A stretch of DNA of 64,000 bases from Marisa cornuarietis (lineage: Eukaryota; Mollusca; Gastropoda; Architaenioglossa; Ampullariidae): contig SMMW01000042.1 in the NCBI GenBank assembly GCA_004794655.1, positions 3,644,501 through 3,708,500 on the forward strand. Reading direction: 5' to 3'. The notes beneath the pieces were generated by a model. It was not told where the DNA came from. It searched no databases and saw only the letters and a program-made list of their open reading frames with translations. Below are positions 12,210 through 25,900 of the stretch, in pieces (position 1 is the first letter of the stretch; each line of letters begins with the position of its first letter). Position numbers and translations under genes: made by a program.

Positions 12210-15203
12210 CTATAACACAAAAGGGACAAAGAGTTATAGTTACTAGTCTGAGAATACTCGCAGACACAAAGGTCTAAAGCTCCTGCTGCTTGTTAATTGT
12301 TCGGAAAAAAAACTTCCTCGACGCTTGTAAGTTCCGCCCATTAACACTCTTCACCATTTGCACCGTTTGCACGCACCAATGAACATTCGTACATATAAAA
12401 CATAACATAGACAAACAGATGAATATATATATATAGATTCACATAAATATATCAATGCACACACACACGCGCGCGCAGACTTGTTTGAAAAGACTTAGGA
12501 ACACATTCACAACTCATTCTCTATTTCAAAGAAACGTTTAAACTGAACAGCAGTCAATTACATCGATCAAGTGAATAACACATTTATTTTCGTGACAATC
12601 ATATATTAAAGTGAACAAAAAAAGGTGAAAGACATTTTCCCGGATGTTTCCAGGATTATAGTTTTAAGAATATATACAACATATCACAGTGTTATTATTC
12701 GACAGTACACAGATTACAGCAATATTATGTTTAAATGCTACATAATAGATCGATGTATAATATTATGCTGATGTGTTACTAGCCAGGACAACTACTAAAG
12801 GGAGAGAACCAATTTTTTTTTTGCGTGTGAAGTATTAGCTACCGATAGTGTGCAGCGCCAGTATCTAGCAAGCGAACATGTTATATTAATCTCAGTTTAA
12901 TAAATATTTATAAATATAAAAATACAAATAATAATCAACCGATTAATTACGTGATCTCAAGCTTCTAAAAGCAAGCGTAAACTAGTTATCGCGAGTAAAT
13001 GTATAAAAAAAGCAATTAATTTTGGCACAACAGTGTAATATACTCTTCGATTTCTCTGTCTCTGATGACGGAATGGTCTTAGATGAAATCTAGTATGTGT
13101 TTGTTTTCCAAAAGTTACAACAAAAGCTTAGGTTATTAATGAGAATGAGATCTACACACGAATGAAGATGCAGAGTTATGCAACTCTCGTAGTTAAGGTC
13201 CAAGTTCAAAAAAAGTCATGAGAGGCCCAGTACAAGCAAAACCACACCCAAGTGGACCACAGGAAACCGGCACGGGACGCGGAAGCGTCAGACATACCCT
13301 CGCAATCCTGCGTGTTGCACATGCGCCACTCTTGCTTGTTGCCTTCGCAAGGCACGCCCGAGCGGCTCGGCTCCGGTTGGTTGCACGAGCGGCGCCTCGT
13401 CTGAATGCCTCCGTTACACTCCTTCGTGCACGCGCTCCAGCCAGACCACAGGGACCACTTGCCGTCCACTGGGGGCACTGTCACGATCAACAATTGTACA
13501 TGTAAAAATATATTACGTAGGGAAGAAGCAAGTCCTCTCACTGCTTTGTATGCAGGTAAGTATAAAGTGCAGACAATTTTATGTCTCTTTACCATATTCT
13601 ACTTCTGCAGAAAGTCTTTTGTGTTTTAGAAAGTGTTCAAGAACATTACATATATATATATATATATCAAAGACAATTATATTATCAAAGACAAAGAAAG
13701 AACGAAAGAAAGAGGACTACAACCCAGAAAGCGAAGATAAGGATATTTTCGAAGTGATACTTACGGGGACATTCAGGACTGTCGCTGCAATACTGTTTCT
13801 CTGTGTCTTGTCCCGCACACATGCGACCTCCGTATTTGGGCGGGGGATTTCCACACTGCCGCTTTCTTACACGGAAGGCGAACCCGCAAGTTTGTGAGCA
13901 GGCAGACCACTCCGACCACTCTGTCCACTGACCATGAACTGAAGAAAATAGGCAGACGATAGAAGCTATGTTAAACAAGCTACTGATGCAAATAAAGCAT
14001 TTTAGGATGAAGCACAGCGATAAGGAACTGTGCAGAAAGATAACCGTACTCAAGTGCATCCATTTCAACTGGTTTAAAAAAAAACTGATGTGAAAAAGAT
14101 AAATAAAGTTGTTTGATACCCCTCCTAAACTGCGGCTGTCAACACATAAATAAATATCGTTCTTTATGATCGTCAGTTATGTATTAATAACGATAACGAA
14201 AATTGTATGCGATCATCTTTTGTGAAGGTTTATCATTTGGAAACGAAAGGCAAATTTGACAAAGCAGGTTTCACGATTCGCGTCCATTAGAGAGTACATT
14301 AAACAGAATGTAAAAATTTCAAAGAGCACAAAAATAAGCTGGTGGTATGATTTCAAGTTATTATATTCCGACGGGAAAGGAACATGTAGTAATGTATTGA
14401 AACATACTGTACCGACCTGTACAGTTGGCCACCTCCATGCTTGCACCAATACATGGACTTCCACCGTTGATTGGTTGAGGGTTGTCACATGACCGTGATC
14501 TGCACAGGCATTGTTCCATCATGGAATCGCCGCCTACATTCTGGCATTTGCTCCACGGAGTCCAGCGGGACCAGCCGCCATCCTCTGCGAAATTAACGTT
14601 ATAACAATATAACAATATCATCGCTGAGGTGTACTATAGGGTCATTTTAACAGTAATATACTGCTGGTGAGAGTAGAAATGTAAGCAGACATTTGATAAT
14701 TCTTTTAAAATGTAGTTGAGCCTTTCAAACACTGCGCGAAGCAGTCATTATCTTCACATCCACATGTGTTGTCTGTCCAAATGTCGGTATTTAATCCCGG
14801 TTTGGCCGTCTGACATTTCATCCCTTCTTTCTTTCTCTCTCTCGACTCAGCTTCTTTGTGCCGGTAACAAATGAACATCCCTACATACACAGGCACGCGC
14901 CTGCCCTAACAAGCAGTCAGAAGGACTTGAGGATGTGACGAGAAATGTTGTAGAGCACTCCTTACGTGGATACTCTGTGTTGGGACAGTCAGTGATGTCT
15001 TGCTCCCAGTACTCGGCACGCGGATTGTTCTCAGGGGGAAGGGTACACTTCTGTCTCAGGGTATCCCATCCGCAGTAAGGATCCCTTGCTGCTAGGCACT
15101 TTCTGTTGTAAAAAGCCCGACACAAGCATGGTATGTTATCACACCTTTAAACAACACGTGGCGGTTGAGAGAATAGAAGCGTTATTAGCGTCAAGACTGA
15201 TTC

Positions 15204-15252
<49 letters not shown>

Positions 15253-16838
15253 AACGCAACAGTTTCTCGATGACAGTAGATCAATAGTACTCTCGTTATA
15301 GATATCTCATTATCCAAGCATTAAATGTAGGTGTCCCATGAGAACTAAATGTTCTGTGTACCAAACCCTAAATGCACTGTGTCCCATAATCACGTCGTTT
15401 CTATCACTAGACCCACAAACTCTTTCCCTCGTCCCTCTGGACGCTTCAATACAAGTTATTCATTAGCGAATACTATAAGAACATTAAAATAACTACAGAC
15501 ATTCAACATCAGCTCTTAACGTCTTCTCTATCTATACCTTCTGTCTGAGAAATTGTGACATCGCTGTACAGGTACTTTTAGAACATTTCCGTCAGTGGAC
15601 AAGTAGATGGCACCCTGCAAGCATGAAATATCTCTCATTAATTTGAGTTTCGCAGTTTTTTTTTTGTTACAAAAAAAAATTCCAGCTATGAAAAACAAGA
15701 ATTAAAATAACTTCTTTTCCATCTGCTTTTATTGCATATTTTATCCCTCCGATGCTGCGGGTGCAGGTGTCGGCAGTAAGAACTATTCAATAAAATGTTA
15801 CAGACATAATAAGCTATTGGTACATCTCTCAACAAGCAAAATCCTGAGGAGAAAGGAAAAAAAATCTTTTTTATGCAGGTTTTGTGAGCAGCATTCAGGA
15901 ACAGCCCGCGCACGGCTGATACTCTTTCTTAAAATGCGATGGAAAGAAGGTAAAACGTGACAAGCACACAAGCTCTCATGAAAGCAGCCCATGGATTCTC
16001 TCTCTCTCTTCCTTTTCATCATCCACAATAGTCCGTTTTACGCTGACCAATGCTTACTTTCGATGACGACAGCTTCATGGCTTTGACTGGCCGAGGCCGG
16101 CCGTTGGGGACAATTTTGATCTCCTCCAGCAGGCACGTCACAGACTTGCCGGGCAGACGCACCATTTTTTGTATCTTGCCGTCGTCTGTGGCCAGAAAGA
16201 AGACCTCCAGCGGGTGGGTCTTGCTCTCGACATGATCCACCACGATGTGGGTCCACCTGTCAAGGAGCGCCAATACAGATTAGAGATCCTGTTGATATTG
16301 TCACCGTTATTATATATGCTCAGATATTGAAAACATACATGAGGTATAGAGTCGTTGGCATTTCCGTAAAATATTCTGGCATTTACAGATAGTTCTTTCT
16401 TCTCCCTACGCAGTTTATTCACTAATCAACCCAGCCACACTTTCACTAAGGCGCGTGTGCAGTAACACCCCTACAAATATAGATATTATTCAGTATAGCA
16501 AAGCGACATTGTATGACCTTTCCTGTTCACGAACAACGAGAGGGGAGAGGGTGGCCGGCTGCACTGCCTGGTCCATCAGCTGGTACTTCATGCCCATCAC
16601 CAGGTGGTTTGTCGACTTCTCCGAAGATCGCTTATTCCCGCCTGTGTCCGAGTTGCATTTCTGTAACCGCCGGCCACACAAGGCATGATGAGATAAACCA
16701 CATGGGAAACAACGTGTGAATATGAACACATGTCATCAACATTTACCAATACGTCGTAATGCACGTTTACAAAACATAACAGGAAAGCTCGTAATTAAAA
16801 TAATGTAACATCACGTAATGCCTTCTACTTGTGCATGA

Positions 16839-16885
<47 letters not shown>

Positions 16886-16948
16886 GCGCTGCCTCTCTGT
16901 GTGTTTTGCGTTGCCGTCTGTGTGTGTAGTTTTATTTGTTGCTTTGTC

Positions 16949-16993
<45 letters not shown>

Positions 16994-19900
16994 GAGAGAC
17001 AAAGAGAGATCACTAACCCGGGTCTCTGACAAATCGTTGTCGTGCCTCATCCATGCTGACATAGCTGACTCCTGATGCTTGAAAGGCCCGTTAAAGGCAT
17101 CCTCGAAGGAGGTCATGTTATAGACACACACGGCCGATCCCGCTATACTGTTTCTGTTATCACCACACAAGAGGAAATTTGTGATTCAACATGCACGAGT
17201 ATCCAGTAAAACAGACAAATACGTGAACAATAAATCTTTAACGCCTTCTGTCTAGTACCCAATCCTATTGGAATAAACGCAGCAGCAGCAGTTAATAGAC
17301 AAAGTTGGTCCAAAGTAGTGTCACATCGACGTTGACCTCAAACATGGCCGATTGGTTGTACATTCTGAGTGTCATCCTGAATGCAGTAACACAATGGTAG
17401 ATTATAATACTGGTTACTAATGTGTTAATAATGTGTTTCCAATTCTCCAGCTATATGACAACCCCCCTCGATCTCATTTATACAAGACATTTATATGTTT
17501 ATAATGCACCTTTCCATCTTTACAGCCATGTCAGTTTCCGAATTAATTCTGTTTTTATAATCATCTCTTCCTTTTTATTCTTTCGTTCATCCATCACGCT
17601 CCAGCAAACAAGGGAAAACCTTACGGGGGTGTTGTGAAGATGGCGTAGACTTTCCTTTCTTCATAGGAGTAGAATGTGCTCTGGAGCTCATCAAAGTAGA
17701 AAGGAAAGTCCCCCGGTAAAGAACAGTTGAGGCGGGCTTTGTGAAAAGATGTCCACTTGCCCTCTAGAAAGATGGCGCCTCCTCTGTCCGTCTGAATCAG
17801 AAAACCGCGTACACAAAATTGAATATGTAGCCCCTTAATTCGCCTACAATAAACACAGAGCCCCGCATACTGTACTACACATAATCCACTACTGACGCTA
17901 CCGTAATGTTACTGTGCACAACTGTGATCGCAAACAACGCTGAATTAAAGAAACATTTCAAACTTCTCACCTTACAAACACGTGCTGCTCTTGAATATAC
18001 TTTCTGAAAAATATAAATAAACACTCAATACTCAGTGCTCCATAAAATTTCAATGGTTGTATCTGAACATATTTCAGAACTTAATCAACGTTTCACTGCA
18101 AGCTTTAACTTTAACATCAATTATTTTTTGTAATTGTCAACATCCAGATATCAAAATAGAAATGACTAAAAATAACAATATAAAAATCAATCAGTCACTC
18201 GTTTTCACCAGCAATATTAAACCAAAGAAGATAACTTTGTATTAAACCATCTTTGTTTCTTGGAGGTCAACCGCATGGATGTACAGGGCTTTTAAAGAGC
18301 AAGGGAAAGAACTCCTTATAACAGATGGCGTCCACAAAGTTATTTCCCTTAGCAAAGAACTATTTTTTTTTCTAGACTTAAAAAACACTATTCGGTGAAA
18401 GTGGCTTTTCAGTTTTAAAGCTGTCATGATATTGTAAATGTAAAAATTAAATTCAAGGTATGTAATTTTTTCAGCTGACAATACTACCATCTAAATTACC
18501 AACAATAATTGTGGCACGATGGAGACTTACTTTCCCACAGTTAATGTATTCCACCGCAGTTTCCCGGAAGAAGAAATACACAAAGTTCCCGAATTCGTAC
18601 GTGGACACAAAGTTGGGCTCTAAACACAAAACAAAACAACATTTCACTTGCTCGTTTGTCTTTCAATATGGTATTTCAGGAACAAAACAAATAAAAAAAT
18701 TAGCCTAGATATAAAATCCTAGGTAAGGTTTCCCATTCATATCAAATGTAGCAGAGGGAACATCTGTTGACAAATCAGCTTAGTATATCATCTCACACTT
18801 TACAAGTTTCAGAAAGTTTTAGCTAATATATCATAAGGGAAATAAAGCACAGAACACGCACGCACACAAATGCAGAGTAAAAGAGAGAGGCCTTATTTGT
18901 TATGCGTGTTTCAAAGTTGCCTGAAAATAGTGACGGACATAATATTAAGACACGCTGACACAGTGATACAGCGAAACAATGTCTGCCAGACCTAAATAAA
19001 ATGTACTGCTAACGAAGACACTGGTTCCTTCATTGAAATAAACTAACACAAACACTCCTGAGATCCACAAGACCATCGATACTTGGGACAAACTGACAGC
19101 ACATTCACACGTGAACTGTTTAGGTTTAGACTAAACACTATATAAAAACGGACCGTTCAGCCATTTTGAATTCATCTGCTCCGTGCGCAGAATCGGGGAA
19201 GGTCCGATCTTGCGGTTGATGGCGGGATCTCTGGCCAAAATGTCGATGACAGTGGCGGCGTAGAGGTCGCCGTTGTCGGTCAACAGAGCTGTCGTGTTGT
19301 GGCGGGGGTCGTATGGGCAGATAGCACGCCCAGAGAACTCCTCTGTGACGTCACTCAGTTTCTCGGCCTTCGAAAAAGGATTCCACAGAACAACAAATTA
19401 ATGAAATTGTACACCCAAAGCTTGGAATAAGACAGAAGGACAGACGAAATTACATGTTTTCATATGTTCTGCTTTAGATTTGTTAGACGTATTAATTAAA
19501 CCAAGAAAAAACACAGCAGAAAAATATCAGTCAGTCGAAGATGAATACACTCACCGTTCTCCAGGTACAAAGAGGATCAAAAGAGTTCGTGCCGCAAGCA
19601 AGCACGCGGTTGCCTCGATGCAGCAATAGCACGCGCAGAAAGTTGTGGCAGCTCTCCTAAGAAGAAGATAGAAATGTTCTTCAACGAAACAACATATTAC
19701 TTTCATGCAAAAATTATTAAAAATACACTTTGCCTTTTATGCTTACAAAGTGGAGCTCTGTTATAGAAAGAACTTCACGCAGTGTCTGCATAAAGTAACT
19801 TTTTGCGCATACAGAGGAAATCACCAGAGCTAAAAAAAAAAATACTCATTTAACAATGAAAACGCTATTTTCATTAAGCTGCTTAGCACTTCTTATAATG

Positions 19901-22900
19901 CATATATACAAACACAATTTTTAGACTAAAATAAATTTTATGTTAGTTCCACAAGGTCTGCGATGCTAAAATTGGCTACAAATGAAAACTATTACATTTA
20001 CATCTGTACAGATATCAAGACAAAAAAAGAGAGAGAAGAGCGAAAAAAGGAAAAAAAAAGATAAAGGAACACAAAACATTGTATAGAGTCTAACACATGA
20101 CTGGCTCCAGTCTAAGCATTGTGTAGAATCTGCACTGATCTTCTCTATGGTGAGACTCCGCGTTAGGGATTTTATACAATGTGCAGGTGCACTCACCTCA
20201 GGTTGGCCTGTGGACAAACATTTTCCTGTAATGTTGGGGTTTGAACTCCAATCTGCGACCTCCAGCTCCGATAGGTTATCGAGAGACAGTCGGAAGAGGA
20301 TGTCCTTTCCGCCCACCAGAATCTGGTCGCGTGACTCATCCAACAAGAGCTGCGTGTAGCCCACGAGGCCATTGTGTTGAAAATTCGACGTCTGACTCAG
20401 CAATTCTGAAAGTAAAGAAAGGTAAAATAATAAATGGGACCTTAATCAGAGTCTATAGCTGAAGACTGAGTGCTAAATAGCTTAATTTTAGCATGTGAAG
20501 ATAAGATCATTAGGCTTTCGCGGTTTTAGCACAGGTACAAACATCTGCACTTTCATTAAGAGAAAATATTTGTACATCATCAGCAAGCTGTGTAATGCCG
20601 ATGGCTAACAGTAAAGTCGAGAAAGCATGACGTCTGCAAGATGCATTCAAACACCAAGCACTAGTACGCGCACGAAAATGCATGTGTGTGTGTGTGTGTG
20701 CTTACCTGACAAAACACAGTTATTCCACAACGCTTGAAACATCACAACCCAGATTACCGTCAAGGTAGAACACACAACAGAAGGAAACATTTTCACAACG
20801 CTGATCACTGAAAGCTTCGAACTATTTAAACAACCTCTTGAAAATATCTGAAGTTCAACAGTTCACATTAGTTTCGATATTCTATGTTACCTTAACTTGT
20901 CATAGATGATTTGTCTTTGTAAATGCGTCTGGCTCGTAAAATACAGAGTTCACACAAGATCTCTTTCTTCCTAACATGACATGGCCAGCCACGTTGTATA
21001 AATATATCATAGATCTGCAGGCATCACAGCACTTTGAGGACATATCCAGCTCTGACAGCGTCGTCTCGATCAAAAGAAACAATACAGCAGCATCAGTCTG
21101 AGGGGCTCTACGGCAGTTTTCGCGCATGTATCCAGACATTCAAGAACACACAGCCTTTTCATTTATCCTGCAGCTGGTTAGAGACTGGTCACAAATATAC
21201 AAGACAGCTGCAGGATGGCTCATCTCCCTCACGACCTACACAAACGGAATCGCACGCCGATGACCGCCCTGGGCATTCACGCGGCCAAGCCAAGAAGATC
21301 TGACCTAAGTACGAACATGTCTGGACTCTTACCCAAGTTTGCCCGTGTGGGTGCCAGAACCACACTCCTTCACGTCATCAAGGATCGCCAAGTGCCCGAA
21401 GCCAAGTTCTGTAGAGAAAACCGGAAGCTGTAATATGCGGAAGATCACCGCTTGGCCCTTCGCGACACTTCAGGCCAATTCAGCGCCATTCACTTAGATG
21501 ATGGAGAACAGATATGAATGAACCATTTGGTGACGTCTACGGATCGGTCACGTGACCGTACAGGAGCGTTTTCTTGCGGCGAAATGCTCTGTGACAGAAG
21601 GTAAAGTGAGGCCGGAAGAGACCAATCAAACGCTTCCTGTGAGGGTCAGGTGACAGGAACTGCTCAAATTCCGCTCGTTTCTGTTTTCACAGACGTAAAG
21701 GTGTGAAGTGCGTAAAAAAGAAATGCAAATTATCACCTTCCTCATCCTTCACTGCGGCGCAGAAAAAGGGCGGGGGAGGGTGAGTTGCGACTGGTTGAGG
21801 GAGAAGGGGAGGCGAGAGAAAAAGGTCCGTGTGTTTGTGTGTACGTATGTTGTTTCACAAGTCAGCAAATGAGCCAGACGGGCCGCACCATTTGATTGCG
21901 TGCTGCATACGTCAGCGAGTGACGCGACCAAGCTGTGATGTCTGCAAGCGTACTCGCTGACGTCAGCAGGTGAGGCCATTAGACTGTGACGTGTGCGTGT
22001 ATGTTGTACTTTGCGCTGTGGTACCTGTCACGAGAGAAAGTGAGACAAGCTGTGACTTAGCTTTGCTGCGTAAGTGAGAACATGAGATGAATTGTGGCCT
22101 TTGTGTGCGTCAGCAACAATGACAAACAAACTGTGACGTACGCGTGTGAGTCTCCAGCTTCATCAGTAGCACATAAAAGATTTAGGTGTACAAATAAATC
22201 GATTTAGACTTTATCCAAATGATAAATAATTATTATAATGCTATTGATTATTAATGAAAGGGGAGGGGATATGAGCACGTGTATTTGCAAGTGAGTGAGT
22301 GAGAAACAGAACGTGTTCAGATGCACGTCCACATGAGAGAGCCCGTGATGCGTGGCATCACATTCACTGAAGTGCTCGCCCGAAGACTCCAAGATTCGAT
22401 CTTGCGCTCCTCCATCTTCGCGAGGCTTTCTCAGCCTCCCCGATGACGCTGTTGGTGATGGTCGAGTGTTTACTGCACCTCGTGTCTGCGGCCAGGAGTG
22501 AGCGAGGACTTACGGCGTGGGAATGTGGCCCACGCTGCCTGACTTCACCGCACAGGCCTTTTGAGTTGGTTTTAGAGGGACTCTACTTTCTTGACCTTCC
22601 TTTGCATTTTCAATGGGTTGCACCTTCTTTTGTGTACTATCACAGCTGCGAAACGATTGTATTTTAGCGTGTGTATGTAGCAAAACAAAAATACTTCGCA
22701 CTTACTCATTCACGTAATCTTGAATTAAAAAAGACCTGACAGAACACAGGTAGCAACTATCGGACTGCACAGTTAAATATATATATAGTTTGATATATCT
22801 ATACATATACATATACACGGACAACTTCTACCTTGTTATCTATTCTGTGGTGGTATTTGTCGTGTTCTAAGGAAAGACGCTGTGCTAAACAACAGATGAA

Positions 22901-25900
22901 CTGTCAGTTGTGTGTATGTGTGTTAGGGTGTGTGATGATGTAGGTGTGTCTTAAGAATGGTCCAGATGTAAGATTGCATATTGTTGTTTCCTGTGATGCA
23001 CAACCAATCTTTATCTTTATTTTGCTCCTGTTTTGTTTCGTTTGTTTGTTTGTTTGGTTCTAGTTTTGTAACTGAGCACACTTCTCGAGCATAATTACCC
23101 ACTGTGATTAATAAAGTTGTCATTATCACTGACGTGTAATCAATTATTTTGACCTCACTTCTGCAATGCTATTACGTTTCACACCAGAGAAAGGGAAATG
23201 AGAATTTTACAGAAAGTAATGACCTATAGAGAAGACAAGGGGATGGTTGAATAGAAAAGGCTCTATTTCTCCTGATTAAGTCTCAAACAGTAATAAGACA
23301 GACCACTGAAATTCACTTGTCACAGCCACCCACAGGATGTCTCAAATGTCTGACAGCTATCGTTCTTCAGTTTTACCTAGTTTATAAATCGCTCGGTGTG
23401 TCATTTTTATATTACTTGCGCTTATAAAGCTAACCAGATGTAAATACTGAGACAGACATTAGGAAGTGGCTGTGGTTACTGTTTACTACACGTGATTCTG
23501 CTTTTGATGTTTTCGCGCTCTCCTCCCACTCCCCCAGTAACTAACGTCGCCTGACTCCGCGCCTTAATGGTTGACGGTGATGTAATCTTCTAGCGCCGAC
23601 TCTCACGGCGCCCTCAAACGGCGGAAGTGATCGCATGTTTCACACGTCGCCCATTGAGGCAGCCGTACACTGGCCATGGCCTGCGGTCACCAGACTTTCC
23701 GACATTGCACTGGACCGTGGACTCAGGTCGCGTCATCTCGTCATTCTCGACGATGAGCCTAACAAACCTGCTGTCGTTTGCGCATCCTCTGTGGCTACTG
23801 TGCCTCAAGTTGATCGATGCCCACATTTTCATTAATAACAAGTAAAATATGTACCCAACTCTAAAAGTCTATATAGATTAGACAGATTTGCTACTGCGTG
23901 TTTGAAAATCCACAAACGGACATGCCTGTGGTCTCCTGTAATAGTAAGAACTTTTCTGTGAGTTTCGGTTATCTACCTACAAGTATTCGTGGACTGGTAC
24001 GGAACTCGGCTTTTGAGCGTGTGGCGGAAGGGGAGCTGTGAGGAGAGGAGTGGAGATGACACTAACACCGAAAGTAGTTGACGATGATGACGCCGACGAT
24101 GATCTCGCACCGTAGACGTAAACTGACTGAGAACTTCTGTCTCAAATATCACGTGAGCTCGCTCAATATCCGCAGATTTGGAGCTGGCTTAAATTTCTCC
24201 AGCGGCATTTAGGTCCGCGTCGCGAGGACCAGCAAGCACCCCCATCCCCCATGTCTGACTTAAAACACCTCCCTACATCCGGGTTCGTCAGCTTCGACCT
24301 TCCGAAGCTGTGCAAGGCTCACAGAACAGGTCGGCGCCAGACTTCGGGGCTAGACCTCGCTCAGTTCTTGTTTCCCGTCTCTCTGGCACCGGGTGGCAGC
24401 TTGCAGACAAGCTTTATGACCTCAAGCGACTCACCGTCTACACGCGGTCACAAATTCGCTCTCTCTCTCCCTCTCTCTCTCTCTCTCTCACCCCGTTTCG
24501 GTTGTTACGAGGCTCACGGGTCAAAAGAAAGGGTCAGAAAACAAGGCACATGCGCAAACTTGGGGTCGGCACGTGCATGAAGTGCGGGCACGCGCCCTGT
24601 GGTAGCGGACCTATGTTGTTCCTGTCAAGGTATAAAAGGAAAGTGCGCCTGTTTGTGGAGCCATGCGTCGCCCTCCGGGCCACGACGAAAGGCAGCTCCC
24701 AGCAGGCATTAAGTTGGGAGGTACTCAATGCAAGTCATCGACAATCAAGATACGTGCGAAGTATTTCTCAACCGAGTCCTCTTCCGTGGCACCTGCATCT
24801 ACCTGTACGATGTTCTCACGCACGTCACACCGAGAGCTGTACGTCACATGGAGCACGTCGCAGCGAGTACTGCACATCTCTGGAGCCAGAAACTAGTCTA
24901 CAACTGTTGTTGCTTCACCCACTTGACCTGCTCACCCACCACCAACCACGTCTTTCTATTTAATACATCACGGCTGTCTATCAATGAATTTTATTTATAT
25001 GGTGTCTAATTTATAAGCGGGCTGGTGTATGGGTTTGCAGAAATCTCACACATATACACGCACTCGCTCGCGTGCACACGCACGGACACACACACACACA
25101 CACAAAAGAAAAAAAGTTGAAGCAGCTGATACCTTGACATCTGACCCCAATTGCGACCTCAGACTTCCTAACCCCGGCAGCATCCACCGCCCCGCTCCCC
25201 TCCAAGGACCGCGTCAAATTTCTGTTTTTAATGAGCTTCGGGGCTATCGGCAGCGTCCAATTTAGCGGCGTTGTTAAAACTGTCCCTACAAATACCCTGA
25301 GAGACAATCCTCCTACTCGCACTCGCATTCTGTGTGTGTGTGTGAGAGAGAGTGCGCGCGCCCGATATCAGGTGCACGCGCTCATTATTTCTCTCTCAAA
25401 ATTTAGATGAACACAACATGGCGTGTCTGCCAAAGACATTATGAGAGGAAAGCTAATTTAAAGTCACACAGACTGAAAGAATAGCAAGGGTAACTCGCGA
25501 ATTCCAGCAAACTTAAACTGCATCTACGTTCTAAGCTGCCTGTTTCCACTTTGTCTGGAAGAACACTGCGGTTCTGTCCCTGGTAGGTCTGTTAATGATT
25601 CACCTGAGTGTGCTGGCTGCCATCAGCAAGCCCTGGTGCACCTGCTGCGGGCTTTCTGCCTCAGTTCACGAGAGGTCGAGCGGCGAGACAACGCGAGACA
25701 ACCTCGAGGCTAATACTGACAACTACGTGGTACGTCGGGCGGCTGATAGCTAGGGGGGTGGGAGGGTGAGGGGACCTGGTCTCGCCTGTCTGGAAACAGA
25801 CCTTTAATTGGCTCTACGTGGAAAAGCCTACAGGATGCGAGCTGGCAAACTCGCTAAAGATTTTACACAAACACTTCGGTCTGCAAGTCCACACACAATG

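Noticed and set aside
13206..13297. Read-through of exon 15 giving a short hydrophobic tail ([14 protein letters not shown]) that might act as a membrane anchor
   Set aside because: The exon ends at a good donor GTATGT, and the next exon supplies the expected fourth TSR. Retention of this intron cannot be excluded but has no support.
16811..17012. Long histidine/threonine-rich frames
   Set aside because: They are translations of the CA/GT microsatellites after the exon 8 donor.
24310..24963. 217-codon + strand frame with a TATAAAAG string inside
   Set aside because: Runs through a CT repeat, shows no domain, and overlapping frames are similarly open. The TATA string is mid-frame.
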